The position numbers and the translations under genes are program-made. Under the pieces are notes generated by a model. The model saw only the letters and a list, made by a program, of their open reading frames with translations, was not told the DNA's origin and did no database searches. Shown piece by piece: positions 53,619 to 63,432 of a stretch of DNA of 64,000 nt (position 1 is its first letter; each line of letters starts with the position of its first letter). This DNA is from Arsenicicoccus sp. oral taxon 190 (GTDB lineage: Bacteria; Actinomycetota; Actinomycetes; Actinomycetales; Dermatophilaceae): NCBI RefSeq assembly GCF_001189535.1, contig NZ_CP012070.1, forward strand, positions 3,461,272-3,525,271, read 5' to 3'.

Positions 53619-54568
53619 CTTGCCACCCGCCTCGCGCGCTGCGCCGCCACCCCCGCCCCGAGCGCGGCGACCAGGGTCAGGCCGACCCCGAGCAGCAGCT
53701 GCGGACCGACGTGACCCTGGGCCGACGGGCTGAGGAGGTCGATGACGACGGCCGACACCAGCTGACCGGTGAGGGTGATCAGGGCGGCCACGAGCACACC
53801 GAGGTGGTGCACCACCACCGCCCCGATCGCGATGTAGACGATGCCGATGAACCCGCCGAGGAAGGCCCACCACGGCGCGTGCCACGTCCGTGGCGGGTGC
53901 AGCCCGCCGCGGACGGCGAGCGCGAGCGCCCAGCCCAGCAGCGTGCCCACGCCCCAGGTGAAGTTGATGGCGGTGGTCGCCAGCGGTGACCCGCTGACCC
54001 GGTTGACCCGGCCGTTGATCGCCTGCTGCAGCGCGATGCCCGCACCGGCCAGGACGGCCAGCAGCACCGGCACGACGGGCAGGGCCGCGCTCGCGCCGCT
54101 GCCGGACCGCGCGCTCACGGCCACGGCGACGCCCACGAAGGTGAGCAGCGCCGCCACCACACGACCGGCCGTCACGTGCACCCGGCCCGCGGGGCCGAGC
54201 CCCAGCCGGTCCACCAGCAGCGCGCTGGTGGTCTGCCCACCGACGATCGCGATGGTGAAGAGCGCGACCCCGATCGTGGGGACGGCGAAGGTCTGGACCG
54301 CGACGAAGGCCGCACCCAGGATCCCGCCGACCGTCGTCCAGGGCCGCAGCCGCCGCTCCCGGACGGCGCGCACGACCTCCACGACGCCGCGCCGGACCTG
54401 CGGCACGAGGAGGACGAGCGCGAGCAGCAGCACCCAGCCCGACCCGAAGCTCCACAGCGACGCGTCCGCCGGCGCCCCGAAGACCTGCGCCAGCTGCCCG
54501 TTGGCGCGGGACTGCACGGACGACAGGGCTCCGGCGAGCAGCGCGGCTCCGGCGGACAGCGCGACCAC
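53615..54568 (-). CDS. DMT-family (YdcZ/DUF606-type) transporter
   Basis: This 317-residue protein has about ten helices in two homologous halves of the YdcZ/DUF606 type. LLAGALSSVQSRANGQLAQ in the first half and LAGAGIALQQAINGRVNRVSG in the second are the repeated N-terminal signatures. GTG 54568 has GAGGG 7 bases upstream and lies 19 bases after the purH stop; folD overlaps at the other end. The operon position suggests it is co-expressed with folate/purine genes. The substrate is unknown. Confidence 0.88.
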   Translation of the reverse strand: MVALSAGAALLAGALSSVQSRANGQLAQVFGAPADASLWSFGSGWVLLLALVLLVPQVRRGVVEVVRAVRERRLRPWTTVGGILGAAFVAVQTFAVPTIGVALFTIAIVGGQTTSALLVDRLGLGPAGRVHVTAGRVVAALLTFVGVAVAVSARSGSGASAALPVVPVLLAVLAGAGIALQQAINGRVNRVSGSPLATTAINFTWGVGTLLGWALALAVRGGLHPPRTWHAPWWAFLGGFIGIVYIAIGAVVVHHLGVLVAALITLTGQLVSAVVIDLLSPSAQGHVGPQLLLGVGLTLVAALGAGVAAQRARRVAR

Positions 54569-54587
54569 GGGCCGGCCCTCGTGGTGC

Positions 54588-56210
54588 TCAGTGGGCAAAG
54601 TGCCGGGTCCCCGTGAAGTAGAGGGAGACGCCCGCTCGTCGACAGGCCTCGACCGTCTCGGCGTCGCGCAGCGAGCCGCCCGGCGCGACGATGGCCCGCA
54701 CGCCGGCGTCGAGGAGGATCTGCGGCCCGTCCGCGAAGGGGAAGAACGCGTCGGACGCGGCCACCGCACCGCGGGCCCGGTCCTCCCCCGCCCGCTGGAC
54801 CGCGAGGCGGCACGAGTCGACCCGGTTGACCTGCCCCATGCCGATGCCGACCGAAGCGCCGTCGCGCGCCAGCAGGATCGCGTTGGACTTGGTGGCCCGC
54901 ACCGCCTTCCACGCGAAGTCCAGGTCCACCAGGGTGCGGTCGTCCACCGGCTCACCGGCGACGAGGGTCCAGTGGAGCGGGGCGTCGCCGTGGCCGGCGG
55001 TCTCCTTGTCGTCCTCGCGCGGCTCGACGACGGCGTCGATGCGGTCCGCCTCCTGCACCAGCAGGCCACCGCTGATGGGCCGCAGCTCGACGCGGTCGCG
55101 CTGCTCCGCCAGGTCCTCGGGCAGCCGCAGCAGCCGGATGTTCTTCTTGGCGGTGAGGATCTCGAGTGCCTCGGGCTCGAAGCCGGGCGCCGCGACCACC
55201 TCGGTGAAGATGTCCTTGACCGTCTCGGCCATCGCCACGGTCACCGGGCGGTTGGTGGCGATGACCCCGCCGTAGGCCGACAGCGGGTCGCACTCGTGGG
55301 CCTGCCGGTGGACCGCCGCGATCTCCTCGCCGGGCGCCCCGGCGGCGATGCCGCAGGGGTTGGCGTGCTTGATGATCGCCACCGTCGGGCGATCGCCGTG
55401 GTCGTATGCCGCCCGCACCGCCGTGTCCGTGTCGACGTAGTTGTTGTAGCTCATGGCCTTGCCGTGCAGCTGCTCGGCGGTGGCCACACCCGCGCCGTCG
55501 CCCCGGTAGAGCGCAGCCGCCTGGTGCGGGTTCTCGCCATACCGCAGGTCCGTCGCCTTGGTCCAGGTCTGCCCGGCGAACGCGGGGAAGGACTCGCCGT
55601 CCCCCACGTAGCTGCTCGCCAGCCACGACGCGACGGCCACGTCGTAGGCCGCGGTGTGCGCGAACGCCTTGGCCGCCAGCGACTTTCGCTGCTCGAGCGT
55701 GAACCCGCCGGCCTCGGCCGCGGCCAGCGCGTCGGCGTAGTCGCCCGGGGAGGTGACGACGGCGACGCTCGGGTGGTTCTTGGCGGCGGCGCGGACCATC
55801 GAGGGGCCGCCGATGTCGATCTGCTCGATGCACTCGTCGGGGCTCGCGCCGGACGCGACCGTGGCGCTGAAGGGGTACAGGTTGACCACGACCAGCTCGA
55901 ACGGAGCCACCTGGAGCTCCTCGAGCTGGCGCAGGTGGTCGGGCTTGCGGGTGTCGGCGAGGATCCCGGCGTGCACGCGCGGGTGCAGCGTCTTGACCCG
56001 CCCCTCCAGGCACTCGGGGAAGCCGGTCAGCTCCTCGACCCGCGTGACCGGCAGCCCCAGGTCGGCGATCAGGGCGGCCGACCCGCCGGTGGAGACCAGC
56101 TCCACGCCGGCGTCGTGCAGCCCCCGCACGAGGCTCTCCAGGCCGGACTTGTCGTAGACGGACACCAGCGCGCGACGGATCGGTCGGCGCCCCTGCTCGT
56201 TGGCAGTCAT
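54588..56210 (-). CDS. purH: Bifunctional AICAR formyltransferase/IMP cyclohydrolase
   Basis: This 540-residue enzyme performs the last two steps of IMP synthesis. The N-terminal cyclohydrolase domain has VSVYDKSGLESLV, STGGSAALI and VKTLHPRVHAGIL. The C-terminal transformylase domain has LRYGENPHQAAALY, IIKHANPCGIA, DPLSAYGGVIATNR and SDAFFPFADG. ATG 56210 has AGGAG 8 bases upstream. It uses 10-formyl-THF made by FolD, encoded two genes downstream in the same run. Confidence 0.97.
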   Translation of the reverse strand: MTANEQGRRPIRRALVSVYDKSGLESLVRGLHDAGVELVSTGGSAALIADLGLPVTRVEELTGFPECLEGRVKTLHPRVHAGILADTRKPDHLRQLEELQVAPFELVVVNLYPFSATVASGASPDECIEQIDIGGPSMVRAAAKNHPSVAVVTSPGDYADALAAAEAGGFTLEQRKSLAAKAFAHTAAYDVAVASWLASSYVGDGESFPAFAGQTWTKATDLRYGENPHQAAALYRGDGAGVATAEQLHGKAMSYNNYVDTDTAVRAAYDHGDRPTVAIIKHANPCGIAAGAPGEEIAAVHRQAHECDPLSAYGGVIATNRPVTVAMAETVKDIFTEVVAAPGFEPEALEILTAKKNIRLLRLPEDLAEQRDRVELRPISGGLLVQEADRIDAVVEPREDDKETAGHGDAPLHWTLVAGEPVDDRTLVDLDFAWKAVRATKSNAILLARDGASVGIGMGQVNRVDSCRLAVQRAGEDRARGAVAASDAFFPFADGPQILLDAGVRAIVAPGGSLRDAETVEACRRAGVSLYFTGTRHFAH

Positions 56211-56385
56211 CTGCTCACTCCTGCAGCGGAACTCGATGAGGGCGGGCACCCAGGCGGCCGATGCCCACGAAGGTCACACTCCCCGGTGGTGGTCCACCTG
56301 CGCCAGTCGTGTGCCTCAACCTTACCGGCCGTATGGCGCGCCGCCGCCGCCTCGCTCCGCCGCCTCCCGTCGCCGCTGTCCGACG

Positions 56386-56997
56386 TCAGCCGAGCAACCG
56401 CACCCGACGGCCGTCGAGGCGGTGGCCGTGGCGCGCCATACGGCCGACGACGTCGACGAGCATCTCGCGCTCCTGGACCTTGATGCGCTCGTGCAGCGAC
56501 GCCTCGGTGTCGTCGTCGGCGACGGCGACGGCGCGCTGGGCGATGATCGGCCCGGTGTCGACGCCGGCGTCGACGAGGTGGCAGGTGGTGCCGGTGACGG
56601 CCACGCCGTGGGCGAGGGCGTCCCGCACGCCGTGCGCGCCGGGGAAGCTGGGCAGCAACGCGGGGTGGGTGTTGACGACGGGGGGCCCGGCCAGCACCTG
56701 CTCCCCCAGGATCCGCATGAACCCGGCGCTGACGACGAGCTGCGGGGCGTGGCGCGCGATCTCGGCCGCCAGCGCAGCGTCCCAGGCCGCCCGGTCCGCG
56801 TGGGCCCCCGGCGCCACCACGAAGGTCGGCACCCCCGACCGCACCGCCCGCTGCTCCCCCAGGGTGCCGGGCCGGTCGGCCCCCACGGCCGCGACCCGGA
56901 CGCCGTAGGCGGGGTCCTCGCACGCGTCCAGCAGCGCCTGCAGCAGCGTGCCGGACCCGGAGACGAGGACGACGACGGGGACGGGCAGGGCGCTCAC
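56386..56997 (-). CDS. purN: Phosphoribosylglycinamide formyltransferase
   Basis: This 203-residue enzyme transfers a formyl group from 10-formyl-THF to GAR. It has SGSGTLLQALLD, the substrate loop VNTHPALLPSFPGAHGVRDAL and the catalytic-aspartate region TTCHLVDAGVDTGPIIAQ. It starts at GTG 56997. A 175-base gap separates it from purH, which follows on the same strand; I saw no riboswitch there. Confidence 0.95.
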   Translation of the reverse strand: MSALPVPVVVLVSGSGTLLQALLDACEDPAYGVRVAAVGADRPGTLGEQRAVRSGVPTFVVAPGAHADRAAWDAALAAEIARHAPQLVVSAGFMRILGEQVLAGPPVVNTHPALLPSFPGAHGVRDALAHGVAVTGTTCHLVDAGVDTGPIIAQRAVAVADDDTEASLHERIKVQEREMLVDVVGRMARHGHRLDGRRVRLLG

Positions 56998-57033
56998 ACC
57001 GAGCACCCTAGCGGGATGGGAGAGGATGGCTCG

Positions 57034-57516
57034 GTGCCAGCACATCGCCGCGACCCCGGGACCACCCGCCCAGACCCCAGCGACCCCCACGATCCCCGCC
57101 GCCCCGAGGGCCACGGAGGCCGGGACGAGGGCTCGCGCCGCGTGCCCCCCGGGCTGCGGGACGGCCGCCGCGCGATGGGCCTGGTCCTCGTGACGGTCCT
57201 CGCGACGTCGCTGCCGCACCCCTGGGGGCTCATCGCCCTCGCGACCGGCGTGGCCGCCCTGGTCTTCGGGCTGCGGGCCGTGGCGGCGCAGGTGCGGGAC
57301 CGGCGCTGGGGCTGGGCGGCGTGGCACCTGGTGGCGGTGACCTTCGCGGGATACCTCGTGGGGTTCGGGGCGCTGCGGGCCGCCTACCCGGAGCCGTTCG
57401 ACGCCTGGTCGGCCTGCTCCCGCGGCGCCAACACCCGCATCGCCCAGGCCGGCTGCGACGCCGCCCTGGCGACCCGGACCCCGCCCTGGCTGGCCCGGGC
57501 GCTCGGCGTCTCCTAG
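57034..57516 (+). CDS. Small membrane protein, unknown
   Basis: This 160-residue protein has a Pro/Arg/Asp-rich, probably disordered N-terminal half and three hydrophobic segments (AMGLVLVTVLATSLPHPWGL, LIALATGVAALVFGLRAVAA, WHLVAVTFAGYLVGFGAL). After these comes an outward-facing tail with cysteines (CSRGANTRIAQAGCDAAL). GTG 57034 has GAGAGG 8 bases upstream. It diverges from purN by 36 bases. Just after its stop, a 9-bp unit GACGCRGCC occurs three times in tandem (57519-57545). Confidence 0.65.
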   Translation: MPAHRRDPGTTRPDPSDPHDPRRPEGHGGRDEGSRRVPPGLRDGRRAMGLVLVTVLATSLPHPWGLIALATGVAALVFGLRAVAAQVRDRRWGWAAWHLVAVTFAGYLVGFGALRAAYPEPFDAWSACSRGANTRIAQAGCDAALATRTPPWLARALGVS

Positions 57517-57586
57517 CCGACGCGGCCGACGCAGCCGACGCAGCCAGCCTCCGACAGCCCCAGCAGCCCCCGCCGGGAGGGACGGG

Positions 57587-58816
57587 TCAGTGGTAGCGGC
57601 GCCAGGTCAGGCCCAGCACGACCAGGACGCCCAGCCCGAGCTCGCCGGCCAGGGCCAGCGTGGTCTGCCACAGGTGCGGCCCCACCGCGACGAGCGCCTT
57701 GGCGCCGAGCGACCCGCTCGCCAGCGCCAGCACGACCAGCGACCCGAGGACGGTGGCCAGCCACGCCGCGCCCGCGGCCTGCGCCTTGGCGGACAGCGTG
57801 GACAGGGCCGGCAGCCGGCTGACCGCCCAGCGCGCCACGAGCGCGCCCACCAGGACCGGCACGAGGCCGGCCAGGGCGGTCCACCACGGCAGCGGGCCGT
57901 TGTCGGGCAGCGCCCCGAGGACCGGCACCATCGGCAGCAGGCCGGACTGCGCCTGCCGCCAGGTGTACGTCGACCCCAGCCCCACCGAGAAGCCGGGCCC
58001 CGCCAGCCAGGACAGCCCCCACGCGGCAGCGTCGGGCAGCCACCCCAGCTGGACGACGGCGAGCACGGCGTTGCCGAGCGCTCCCGCGTCGAGCGCGGCC
58101 GTCAGGTCCCGCACCCGGGACAGGTGGGCGACGAAGCTCGCCACCACGGGCAGCAGCCCCGCGAGCAGCAACGCCCCCACGCCCCGCGGCCCGACGGCGA
58201 GCCCCCGGCGCACCGCGCTCGGCAGCAGCACCGCCGCGTGGTCGTGCCACGACGGGGCGAAGGCCGGCCGCGACCAGGCGTGGCGCAGCCCCACGAGCAC
58301 GCCCACGACGGGCAGCGCGACCACGCCGAGCAGCGTCGACGGCCAGGACGGCCCGACCGGCATGGACGCGGCGTGCAGCGCCACGACGGCGCCGAGCACG
58401 GCATACGCCAGGACGAAGATGCCGAGGAGCCGGGCGACGCCGGAGCGCATCCCCCCGAGCCAGCCGACCCGCGGCGTCCGGTCGGTCTCGACCGCGCCGG
58501 CCAGGGTGCGGGCGGCCACGGAGCACGCGGCGAGCGGCAGCGCGGTCAGCAGCAGCGGCGTCAGCGACAGCGTCGTCCCGCCCGAGCGCAGGCTCCCGAG
58601 GTGCGCAGCGACCCAGGCCAGCGAGCCGACGCCGAGCGCGGCGTCCCAGCCGACGGTGGTGCGGGCCGAGCCGGCCCAGCCGACCACGGCGACGAGCACG
58701 AGCGGCAGCCAGCTCGAGACGGCGGCCACGGCGGCGGCGCGCAGCGCCTGGGACAGCGGCGCCCCGGCCGGGGCGTCGGGCGTGGACGTGGTGCGGAGGC
58801 GGGATGGCTCAGTCAT
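57587..58816 (-). CDS. DUF6350 polytopic membrane protein
   Basis: This 409-residue protein has about ten membrane helices and long Ala/Leu/Val stretches (SWLPLVLVAVVGWAG, LLGIFVLAYAVLGAVVALHA, LGNAVLAVVQLGWLPDAAAWGLSWLAG). DUF6350 genes regularly sit between sucD and purN in actinobacteria, as here. ATG 58816 has GAGGG 6 bases upstream. Function is unknown. Confidence 0.88.
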   Translation of the reverse strand: MTEPSRLRTTSTPDAPAGAPLSQALRAAAVAAVSSWLPLVLVAVVGWAGSARTTVGWDAALGVGSLAWVAAHLGSLRSGGTTLSLTPLLLTALPLAACSVAARTLAGAVETDRTPRVGWLGGMRSGVARLLGIFVLAYAVLGAVVALHAASMPVGPSWPSTLLGVVALPVVGVLVGLRHAWSRPAFAPSWHDHAAVLLPSAVRRGLAVGPRGVGALLLAGLLPVVASFVAHLSRVRDLTAALDAGALGNAVLAVVQLGWLPDAAAWGLSWLAGPGFSVGLGSTYTWRQAQSGLLPMVPVLGALPDNGPLPWWTALAGLVPVLVGALVARWAVSRLPALSTLSAKAQAAGAAWLATVLGSLVVLALASGSLGAKALVAVGPHLWQTTLALAGELGLGVLVVLGLTWRRYH

Positions 58817-58892
58817 GGGTGCCCTCATCGTCGCGCACTCCGGGCCGGGTCCTCGCCCCGGCTCGCCGGGCGAGCCCGTCAGGCCGTATTCC

Positions 58893-58930
58893 GCGAGCCG
58901 GTCACCTCCTCGCGGAGGGGACCGGCTCGC
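58893..58930 (-). terminator. Terminator hairpin after sucD
   Basis: GCGAGCCGGTC (58893-58903) pairs with GACCGGCTCGC (58920-58930), and CCTCC/GGAGG extend the stem inward. It lies 16 bases after the sucD stop, ahead of the DUF6350 start. Confidence 0.75.
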
Positions 58931-58945
58931 CGGGTGACGGTGACG

Positions 58946-59833
58946 TCAGAGGGACTGCATGATCTCGCGCATCAGCGCGGCCGTCTCGGACGGCGTCTTG
59001 CCGACCTTGACGCCGGCGGCCTCGAGGGCCTCCTTCTTGGCGGCCGCGGTGCCGGCCCCGCCGGAGACGATGGCGCCGGCGTGGCCCATCGTCTTGCCCT
59101 CGGGGGCGGTGAAGCCCGCGACGTAGCCGACGACCGGCTTGGTCACGTGGTCCTGGATGTACTTGGCGGCGCGCTCCTCAGCGTCGCCCCCGATCTCGCC
59201 GATCATCACGATCGCCTTGGTGTCGGGGTCCTGCTCGAAGGCCTCGAGGCAGTCGATGTGGGTGGTGCCGATGACCGGGTCGCCACCGATGCCGACGGCG
59301 GTGGTGAAGCCGTAGTCGCGCAGCTCGTACATCATCTGGTAGGTCAGGGTGCCGGACTTGGAGACCAGCCCGATCTGACCCGCACCGGCGATGTCGGCGG
59401 GGATGATGCCGGCGTTGGACTGCCCGGGGCTGATGATGCCGGGGCAGTTGGGGCCGATGATGCGGGTCGTGCCCTTGTCCTTGGCGTAGTTGTAGAACTC
59501 CGCGGTGTCCTTGACCGCGATGCCCTCGGTGATGACCACGAGCAGCGGCATGCCGGCGTCGACGGCCTCGACGACCGCGGACCTGGTGAACGCCGGCGGC
59601 ACGAAGATGACCGAGACGTTGGCGCCGGTGGCGTTCATGGCCTCCTGGACGGTGCCGAAGACGGGGACCTGCTTGCCCTGGGGGAAGTCGACGGTCTGGC
59701 CGGCCTTCTTGGGGTTGACCCCGCCGACGATGTTGGTGCCGGAGGCGAGCATGCGCGTGGTGTGCTTCATGCCCTCGGAGCCGGTCATGCCCTGGACGAC
59801 GACCTTGGAGTCGGCGTTGAGGAAGATAGCCAT
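58946..59833 (-). CDS. sucD: Succinyl-CoA ligase, alpha subunit
   Basis: This 295-residue subunit binds CoA and carries the phosphorylated histidine in KTMGHAGAIVSGG. The N-terminal Rossmann part has VVVQGMTGSEGMKHTTRM and GGVNPKKAGQ, and IIGPNCPGIISPGQSNAGI follows. ATG 59833 lies 35 bases after the sucC stop. It forms the TCA-cycle ligase with SucC. Confidence 0.97.
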   Translation of the reverse strand: MAIFLNADSKVVVQGMTGSEGMKHTTRMLASGTNIVGGVNPKKAGQTVDFPQGKQVPVFGTVQEAMNATGANVSVIFVPPAFTRSAVVEAVDAGMPLLVVITEGIAVKDTAEFYNYAKDKGTTRIIGPNCPGIISPGQSNAGIIPADIAGAGQIGLVSKSGTLTYQMMYELRDYGFTTAVGIGGDPVIGTTHIDCLEAFEQDPDTKAIVMIGEIGGDAEERAAKYIQDHVTKPVVGYVAGFTAPEGKTMGHAGAIVSGGAGTAAAKKEALEAAGVKVGKTPSETAALMREIMQSL

Positions 59834-59868
59834 TGGTGTGTGTAGTCCTGTCTCTCTCGCTCGAACGC

Positions 59869-61056
59869 TTACTTGGCGGCCAGCTCGGCGGCCTTGCGGG
59901 CCGCGCCGTCCATGGTCTCCTCGACGGTGACCAGGGGGTGGTTGAAGTCCTCGAGGATGCGGCGACCCTCGACCACGTTGTTGCCGTCCAGACGGACCAC
60001 GAGCGGCTTGGTGGCGGCGTCGCCCAGGGTCTTGAGGGCCCCGACGATGCCGTTGGCGACCGCGTCGCACGCGGTGATGCCGCCGAAGACGTTGACGAAG
60101 ACGGCCTTGACCTGCTCGTCGCCGAGGATGACGTCGAGGCCGTTGGCCATGACCTCCGCGGAGGCGCCGCCCCCGATATCGAGGAAGTTGGCGGGCTTGC
60201 TGGTGCCGCCGGTGTGGTCCTGACCGGCGTAGGCGACGACGTCCAGGGTGCTCATCACGAGGCCCGCGCCGTTGCCGATGATGCCGACGTTGCCGTCGAG
60301 CTTGACGTAGTTGAGGTGCATCGCCTTGGCCTTGGCCTCCAGCGGGTCCTCGGTCCGCTCGTCGACCAGGGCCTTGCGGTCGGCCTGGCGGAAGGACGCG
60401 TTGTCGTCCAGCGTCACCTTGCCGTCGAGGGCGATGATGTCGCCGTCCTCGGTCTTGACCAGCGGGTTGACCTCCACGAGGGTGGCGTCCTCGCCGGAGT
60501 AGACGTCCCACAGCTTCTGCAGCACCGGGACGATCGAGGCGCCGGTCTCGGCGTCGAAGCCCGCGGCCTCGACGATCTCGCGGGCCTTGGCCTCGTCGAT
60601 GCCGACCTGCGGGTCGACGGCGATGCGCGCGAGGGCCTCGGGCCGCTCGACCGCGAGCTGCTCGATCTCCATGCCGCCCTCCTTGCTGCACATCGCGAGG
60701 TAGTTGCGGTGGGCGCGGTCCAGCAGCAGCGAGAAGTAGTACTCCTCGGCGATCTTGGCGCCCTGGGCGATCATGACGGTGTGGACGGTGTGGCCCTTGA
60801 TGTCCATGCCGAGGATCTGCTGGGCGTAGCTCTCCGCCTCGTCGGCGGTCTTGGCGACCTTGACGCCGCCGGCCTTGCCGCGACCCCCGGTCTTGACCTG
60901 CGCCTTGACGACGGTGACCCCGCCGCTCCTGGCGCCGATCTCCTCTGCGGCGGCCCGAGCCTGCTCGGGGGTCTCGGCGGTCTTGCCCGCCAGGACCGGC
61001 ACGCCGTGCTTCTCGAACATGTCGCGTGCCTGGTACTCGAAAAGATCCACGCTCAT
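59869..61056 (-). CDS. sucC: Succinyl-CoA ligase, beta subunit
   Basis: This 395-residue ATP-grasp subunit shows MSVDLFEYQARDMFEKHGVPV, KAQVKTGGRGKAGGVKVAKT, EVNPLVKTEDGDIIALDGKV and the C-terminal VFGGITACDAVANGIV. AAGGA precedes ATG 61056 closely. A perfect palindrome TCCTCGCGAGGA (61083-61094) and a TATCCT box lie just upstream on the minus strand and mark the probable promoter region. Confidence 0.97.
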   Translation of the reverse strand: MSVDLFEYQARDMFEKHGVPVLAGKTAETPEQARAAAEEIGARSGGVTVVKAQVKTGGRGKAGGVKVAKTADEAESYAQQILGMDIKGHTVHTVMIAQGAKIAEEYYFSLLLDRAHRNYLAMCSKEGGMEIEQLAVERPEALARIAVDPQVGIDEAKAREIVEAAGFDAETGASIVPVLQKLWDVYSGEDATLVEVNPLVKTEDGDIIALDGKVTLDDNASFRQADRKALVDERTEDPLEAKAKAMHLNYVKLDGNVGIIGNGAGLVMSTLDVVAYAGQDHTGGTSKPANFLDIGGGASAEVMANGLDVILGDEQVKAVFVNVFGGITACDAVANGIVGALKTLGDAATKPLVVRLDGNNVVEGRRILEDFNHPLVTVEETMDGAARKAAELAAK

Positions 61057-61214
61057 CCGTCCTTGGGTTAGGTGGTGGAGTGTCCTCGCGAGGATAACGC
61101 GCGCCGCAGGCCCGCTCCACGTCGAGCGAGCCTGCTGCGACTCATCCCACACGGTGCTGGCGCGCTGCCCGCCCGGCGCCTCGCTGCGGCATCCAGGGTT
61201 TAATCCGTATGCCG

Positions 61215-61249
61215 ACGGCCGGCCGCCCCGGGGTGGGACGGCCGGCCGT
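61215..61249 (-). terminator. Terminator hairpin after the M4 protease gene
   Basis: ACGGCCGGCCG (61215-61225) pairs perfectly with CGGCCGGCCGT (61239-61249) around a 13-base loop, 54 bases after the protease stop. Confidence 0.75.
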
Positions 61250-61302
61250 GCTGCTGTGGTGCTGGTGGTGCGGTTGTGCTCTGGTCCGGGTGGACCGGGG
61301 TG

Positions 61303-63432
61303 CTACTGGACGGCGACGTCGTCGAAGACGAAGCTCGTCTGGGCCGAGGAGTCCTCGGTGGCGGCGAACTTCAGGGTGACGGTCTGCCCGGCGTAGCTGG
61401 ACAGGTCGACGGTCTTCTGGACGTAGCCGCTGGTCTTGGTCAGGTTGCTGTAGGACGCGACGGTGGTGCCGTTGACGGTGACGGTGGCCTTGTCGTAGGC
61501 GGTGTAGCTGGAGGTCTCGTCGGTGTCGACGGCGACCCAGAAGGTGAGCTTGCCGTTGGTGGGGACGGTGACGCTCTGCTGCTCGGACTCGCTGGCGGTG
61601 GAGCCGTTGCCGCCGAGCCAGAGCTTCCAGCTGCCGGAGTGGGCGGCGCGGCCGGAGTTGTTGGTGATGGGGCCGCTGGTGCCGGTCCACCCGGTCTGGC
61701 CGGACTCGAAGCCGCCGTTGACGACCGCGTTGGTGCCCGGGGTCGGCGTGGGCGTCGGGGTCGGGGTCGGGGTCGGCGTGGTGCCGGAGCACTTGGCGTT
61801 GCCGGCCGGGACGTTGATGGCGCTGAAGGCCGCCTCGACGGACTTGCAGGCCTGGCTGGACGCGCCATACAGCTCGATCGCGGACTGGATGGCACCCTCA
61901 CGGGCCGCGGTGTAGCGCGACGACGAGGTCAGCTTGGTGGACAGCGTGCGGTACCAGATCTTCTCGATGACGTCGTGGCCGGCGCCGGTGACCGTCGAGC
62001 TGTTGCAGGTCGGGCTGGAGTAGGTCCGGCCGTTGATGGTCTTGGTGCCCGAGCCCTCCGAGGCCAGGTAGTACCAGTGGTTGAGCGGGCCGGAGGTGTA
62101 GTGCGGGTTGCCCTTGCCGGTGTCGGGCCAGCTGTTCATGTCCGAGGTCCAGCAGTCGTAGCTGATGCCGTCCTTGGAGGGCTTGTCCATGTAGCGCAGC
62201 GGCGTCCCGTTGCCGTTGAGGTCGATGAGCTCGCCCATGTAGTAGTCGGGCACGTCCGCCGCGAGGTTGGCGTACCACTCCACGCCCGCGCCGAAGATGT
62301 CCGAGGTGGCCTCGTTGAGGCCGCCGGCGTCGCCGTAGTAGACCAGCCCGGCGGTGTTCTCGGTGACGCCGTGGGACATCTCGTGGCCCGCCACGTCGAT
62401 CTCGGTCAGCGGCTTGGCGTTGTTGGAGCCGTCGCCGTAGGTCATCTGGGTGCCGTCCCAAAACGCGTTGTTGTAGTTGTTGTCGTAGTGGACCCGGGAG
62501 CGGGCGCCGCGGCCGTCGTTCCAGATGCCGTTGCGGCCCATGACGTTCTTGTAGTAGTCGAAGGTCTTGTCCGCGCCGAACTGCGCGTCCACGGCCGCGC
62601 TCTGGCGGTTGCTGTTGGAGCCCGTGCCCCAGCGGTCGTCGGCGTCCGTCATCGTGGCGCCGGTCGTCGTGGTGTTGCCCGAGTCGGTGGTGTAGTTGCC
62701 GTTGTTGGGGTTCTTCAGCAGGTAGGACCCGCCGGAGTAGGTCGTCGGCAGGGAGACGCTGCCGACGTAGATGCCGGTGCCGGAGCCCTTGGCGATCTCG
62801 TCGAAGGACACCAGGCTGGTGCCCGAGTCGGCGTCGACCAGGCTGCGGACCCGGCTGGGGGTGCGGTCCTTCTTCAGGCCCGTGGTGCGCACCTGGAAGG
62901 CGAGGTGCTGCGTGCCGTCCCGGCCGATGAAGACGACCAGGTCGCTGCCGGCGGCCTTGGCGCCGTCGAGGCCCTTGCCGGCGTTGTGGGCCTGGGCGGC
63001 AGCCAGACCCTTCGCCTGCCCCTGGGCGGTGGTGATGCTGGGCGTCAGGTCGACCGTGACGGCGCCGTCGAAGGAGCCGTCGTGCCCGGTCACCGCGCCG
63101 GAGGCGTTGCGGTGGACGACCAGGTCGCCGCCGATGACCGGCACGCCCTTGAAGGTGCGGTCGACGCGGACGTGGGTGCTGCCGTCGGCGTCGGTGAGGA
63201 CGTCCTTGACGACGAAGGCGTTGTCGGCGGACAGGCCGACCGCCTTGACCAGGGCGGCGGAGTCCTTCTGGGCCGCCTTGACGACGGCGGCGTGCGTCGA
63301 CGGGGTCTGCAGGACCGTGGCGCGGCCGGTGCCGTCGTGGCCGGCGGCCTGGGCTCCAGCGCCGACCGCCAGCGGGGTGGCCGCGGTGGCGCAGGCCAGG
63401 ACGAAGGCCGCCCCGAGGGTGATTCGCTTCAT
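61303..63432 (-). CDS. Secreted M4 (thermolysin-like) metalloprotease with C-terminal binding domain
   Basis: This 709-residue secreted enzyme starts with a signal peptide (about 1-29), followed by a propeptide with an FTP/PepSY-like region (THVRVDRTFKGVPVIGGDLVVH). The catalytic domain has zinc site H350-E-M-S-H354, third ligand E374 in GLNEATSDIFG, and an M4 C-terminal part with SGPLNHWYYLAS and AGHDVIEKIWY. A Thr/Pro linker (seven TP units) joins a roughly 140-residue beta-sandwich (VVNGGFESGQTGWT) of carbohydrate-binding type. ATG 63432 has AGGAG 9 bases upstream. It probably degrades extracellular protein. Confidence 0.95.
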   Translation of the reverse strand: MKRITLGAAFVLACATAATPLAVGAGAQAAGHDGTGRATVLQTPSTHAAVVKAAQKDSAALVKAVGLSADNAFVVKDVLTDADGSTHVRVDRTFKGVPVIGGDLVVHRNASGAVTGHDGSFDGAVTVDLTPSITTAQGQAKGLAAAQAHNAGKGLDGAKAAGSDLVVFIGRDGTQHLAFQVRTTGLKKDRTPSRVRSLVDADSGTSLVSFDEIAKGSGTGIYVGSVSLPTTYSGGSYLLKNPNNGNYTTDSGNTTTTGATMTDADDRWGTGSNSNRQSAAVDAQFGADKTFDYYKNVMGRNGIWNDGRGARSRVHYDNNYNNAFWDGTQMTYGDGSNNAKPLTEIDVAGHEMSHGVTENTAGLVYYGDAGGLNEATSDIFGAGVEWYANLAADVPDYYMGELIDLNGNGTPLRYMDKPSKDGISYDCWTSDMNSWPDTGKGNPHYTSGPLNHWYYLASEGSGTKTINGRTYSSPTCNSSTVTGAGHDVIEKIWYRTLSTKLTSSSRYTAAREGAIQSAIELYGASSQACKSVEAAFSAINVPAGNAKCSGTTPTPTPTPTPTPTPGTNAVVNGGFESGQTGWTGTSGPITNNSGRAAHSGSWKLWLGGNGSTASESEQQSVTVPTNGKLTFWVAVDTDETSSYTAYDKATVTVNGTTVASYSNLTKTSGYVQKTVDLSSYAGQTVTLKFAATEDSSAQTSFVFDDVAVQ

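Noticed and set aside
56211..56385. A purine riboswitch between purN and purH
   Set aside because: I found no conserved purine-aptamer loops or three-way junction in the 175-base gap.
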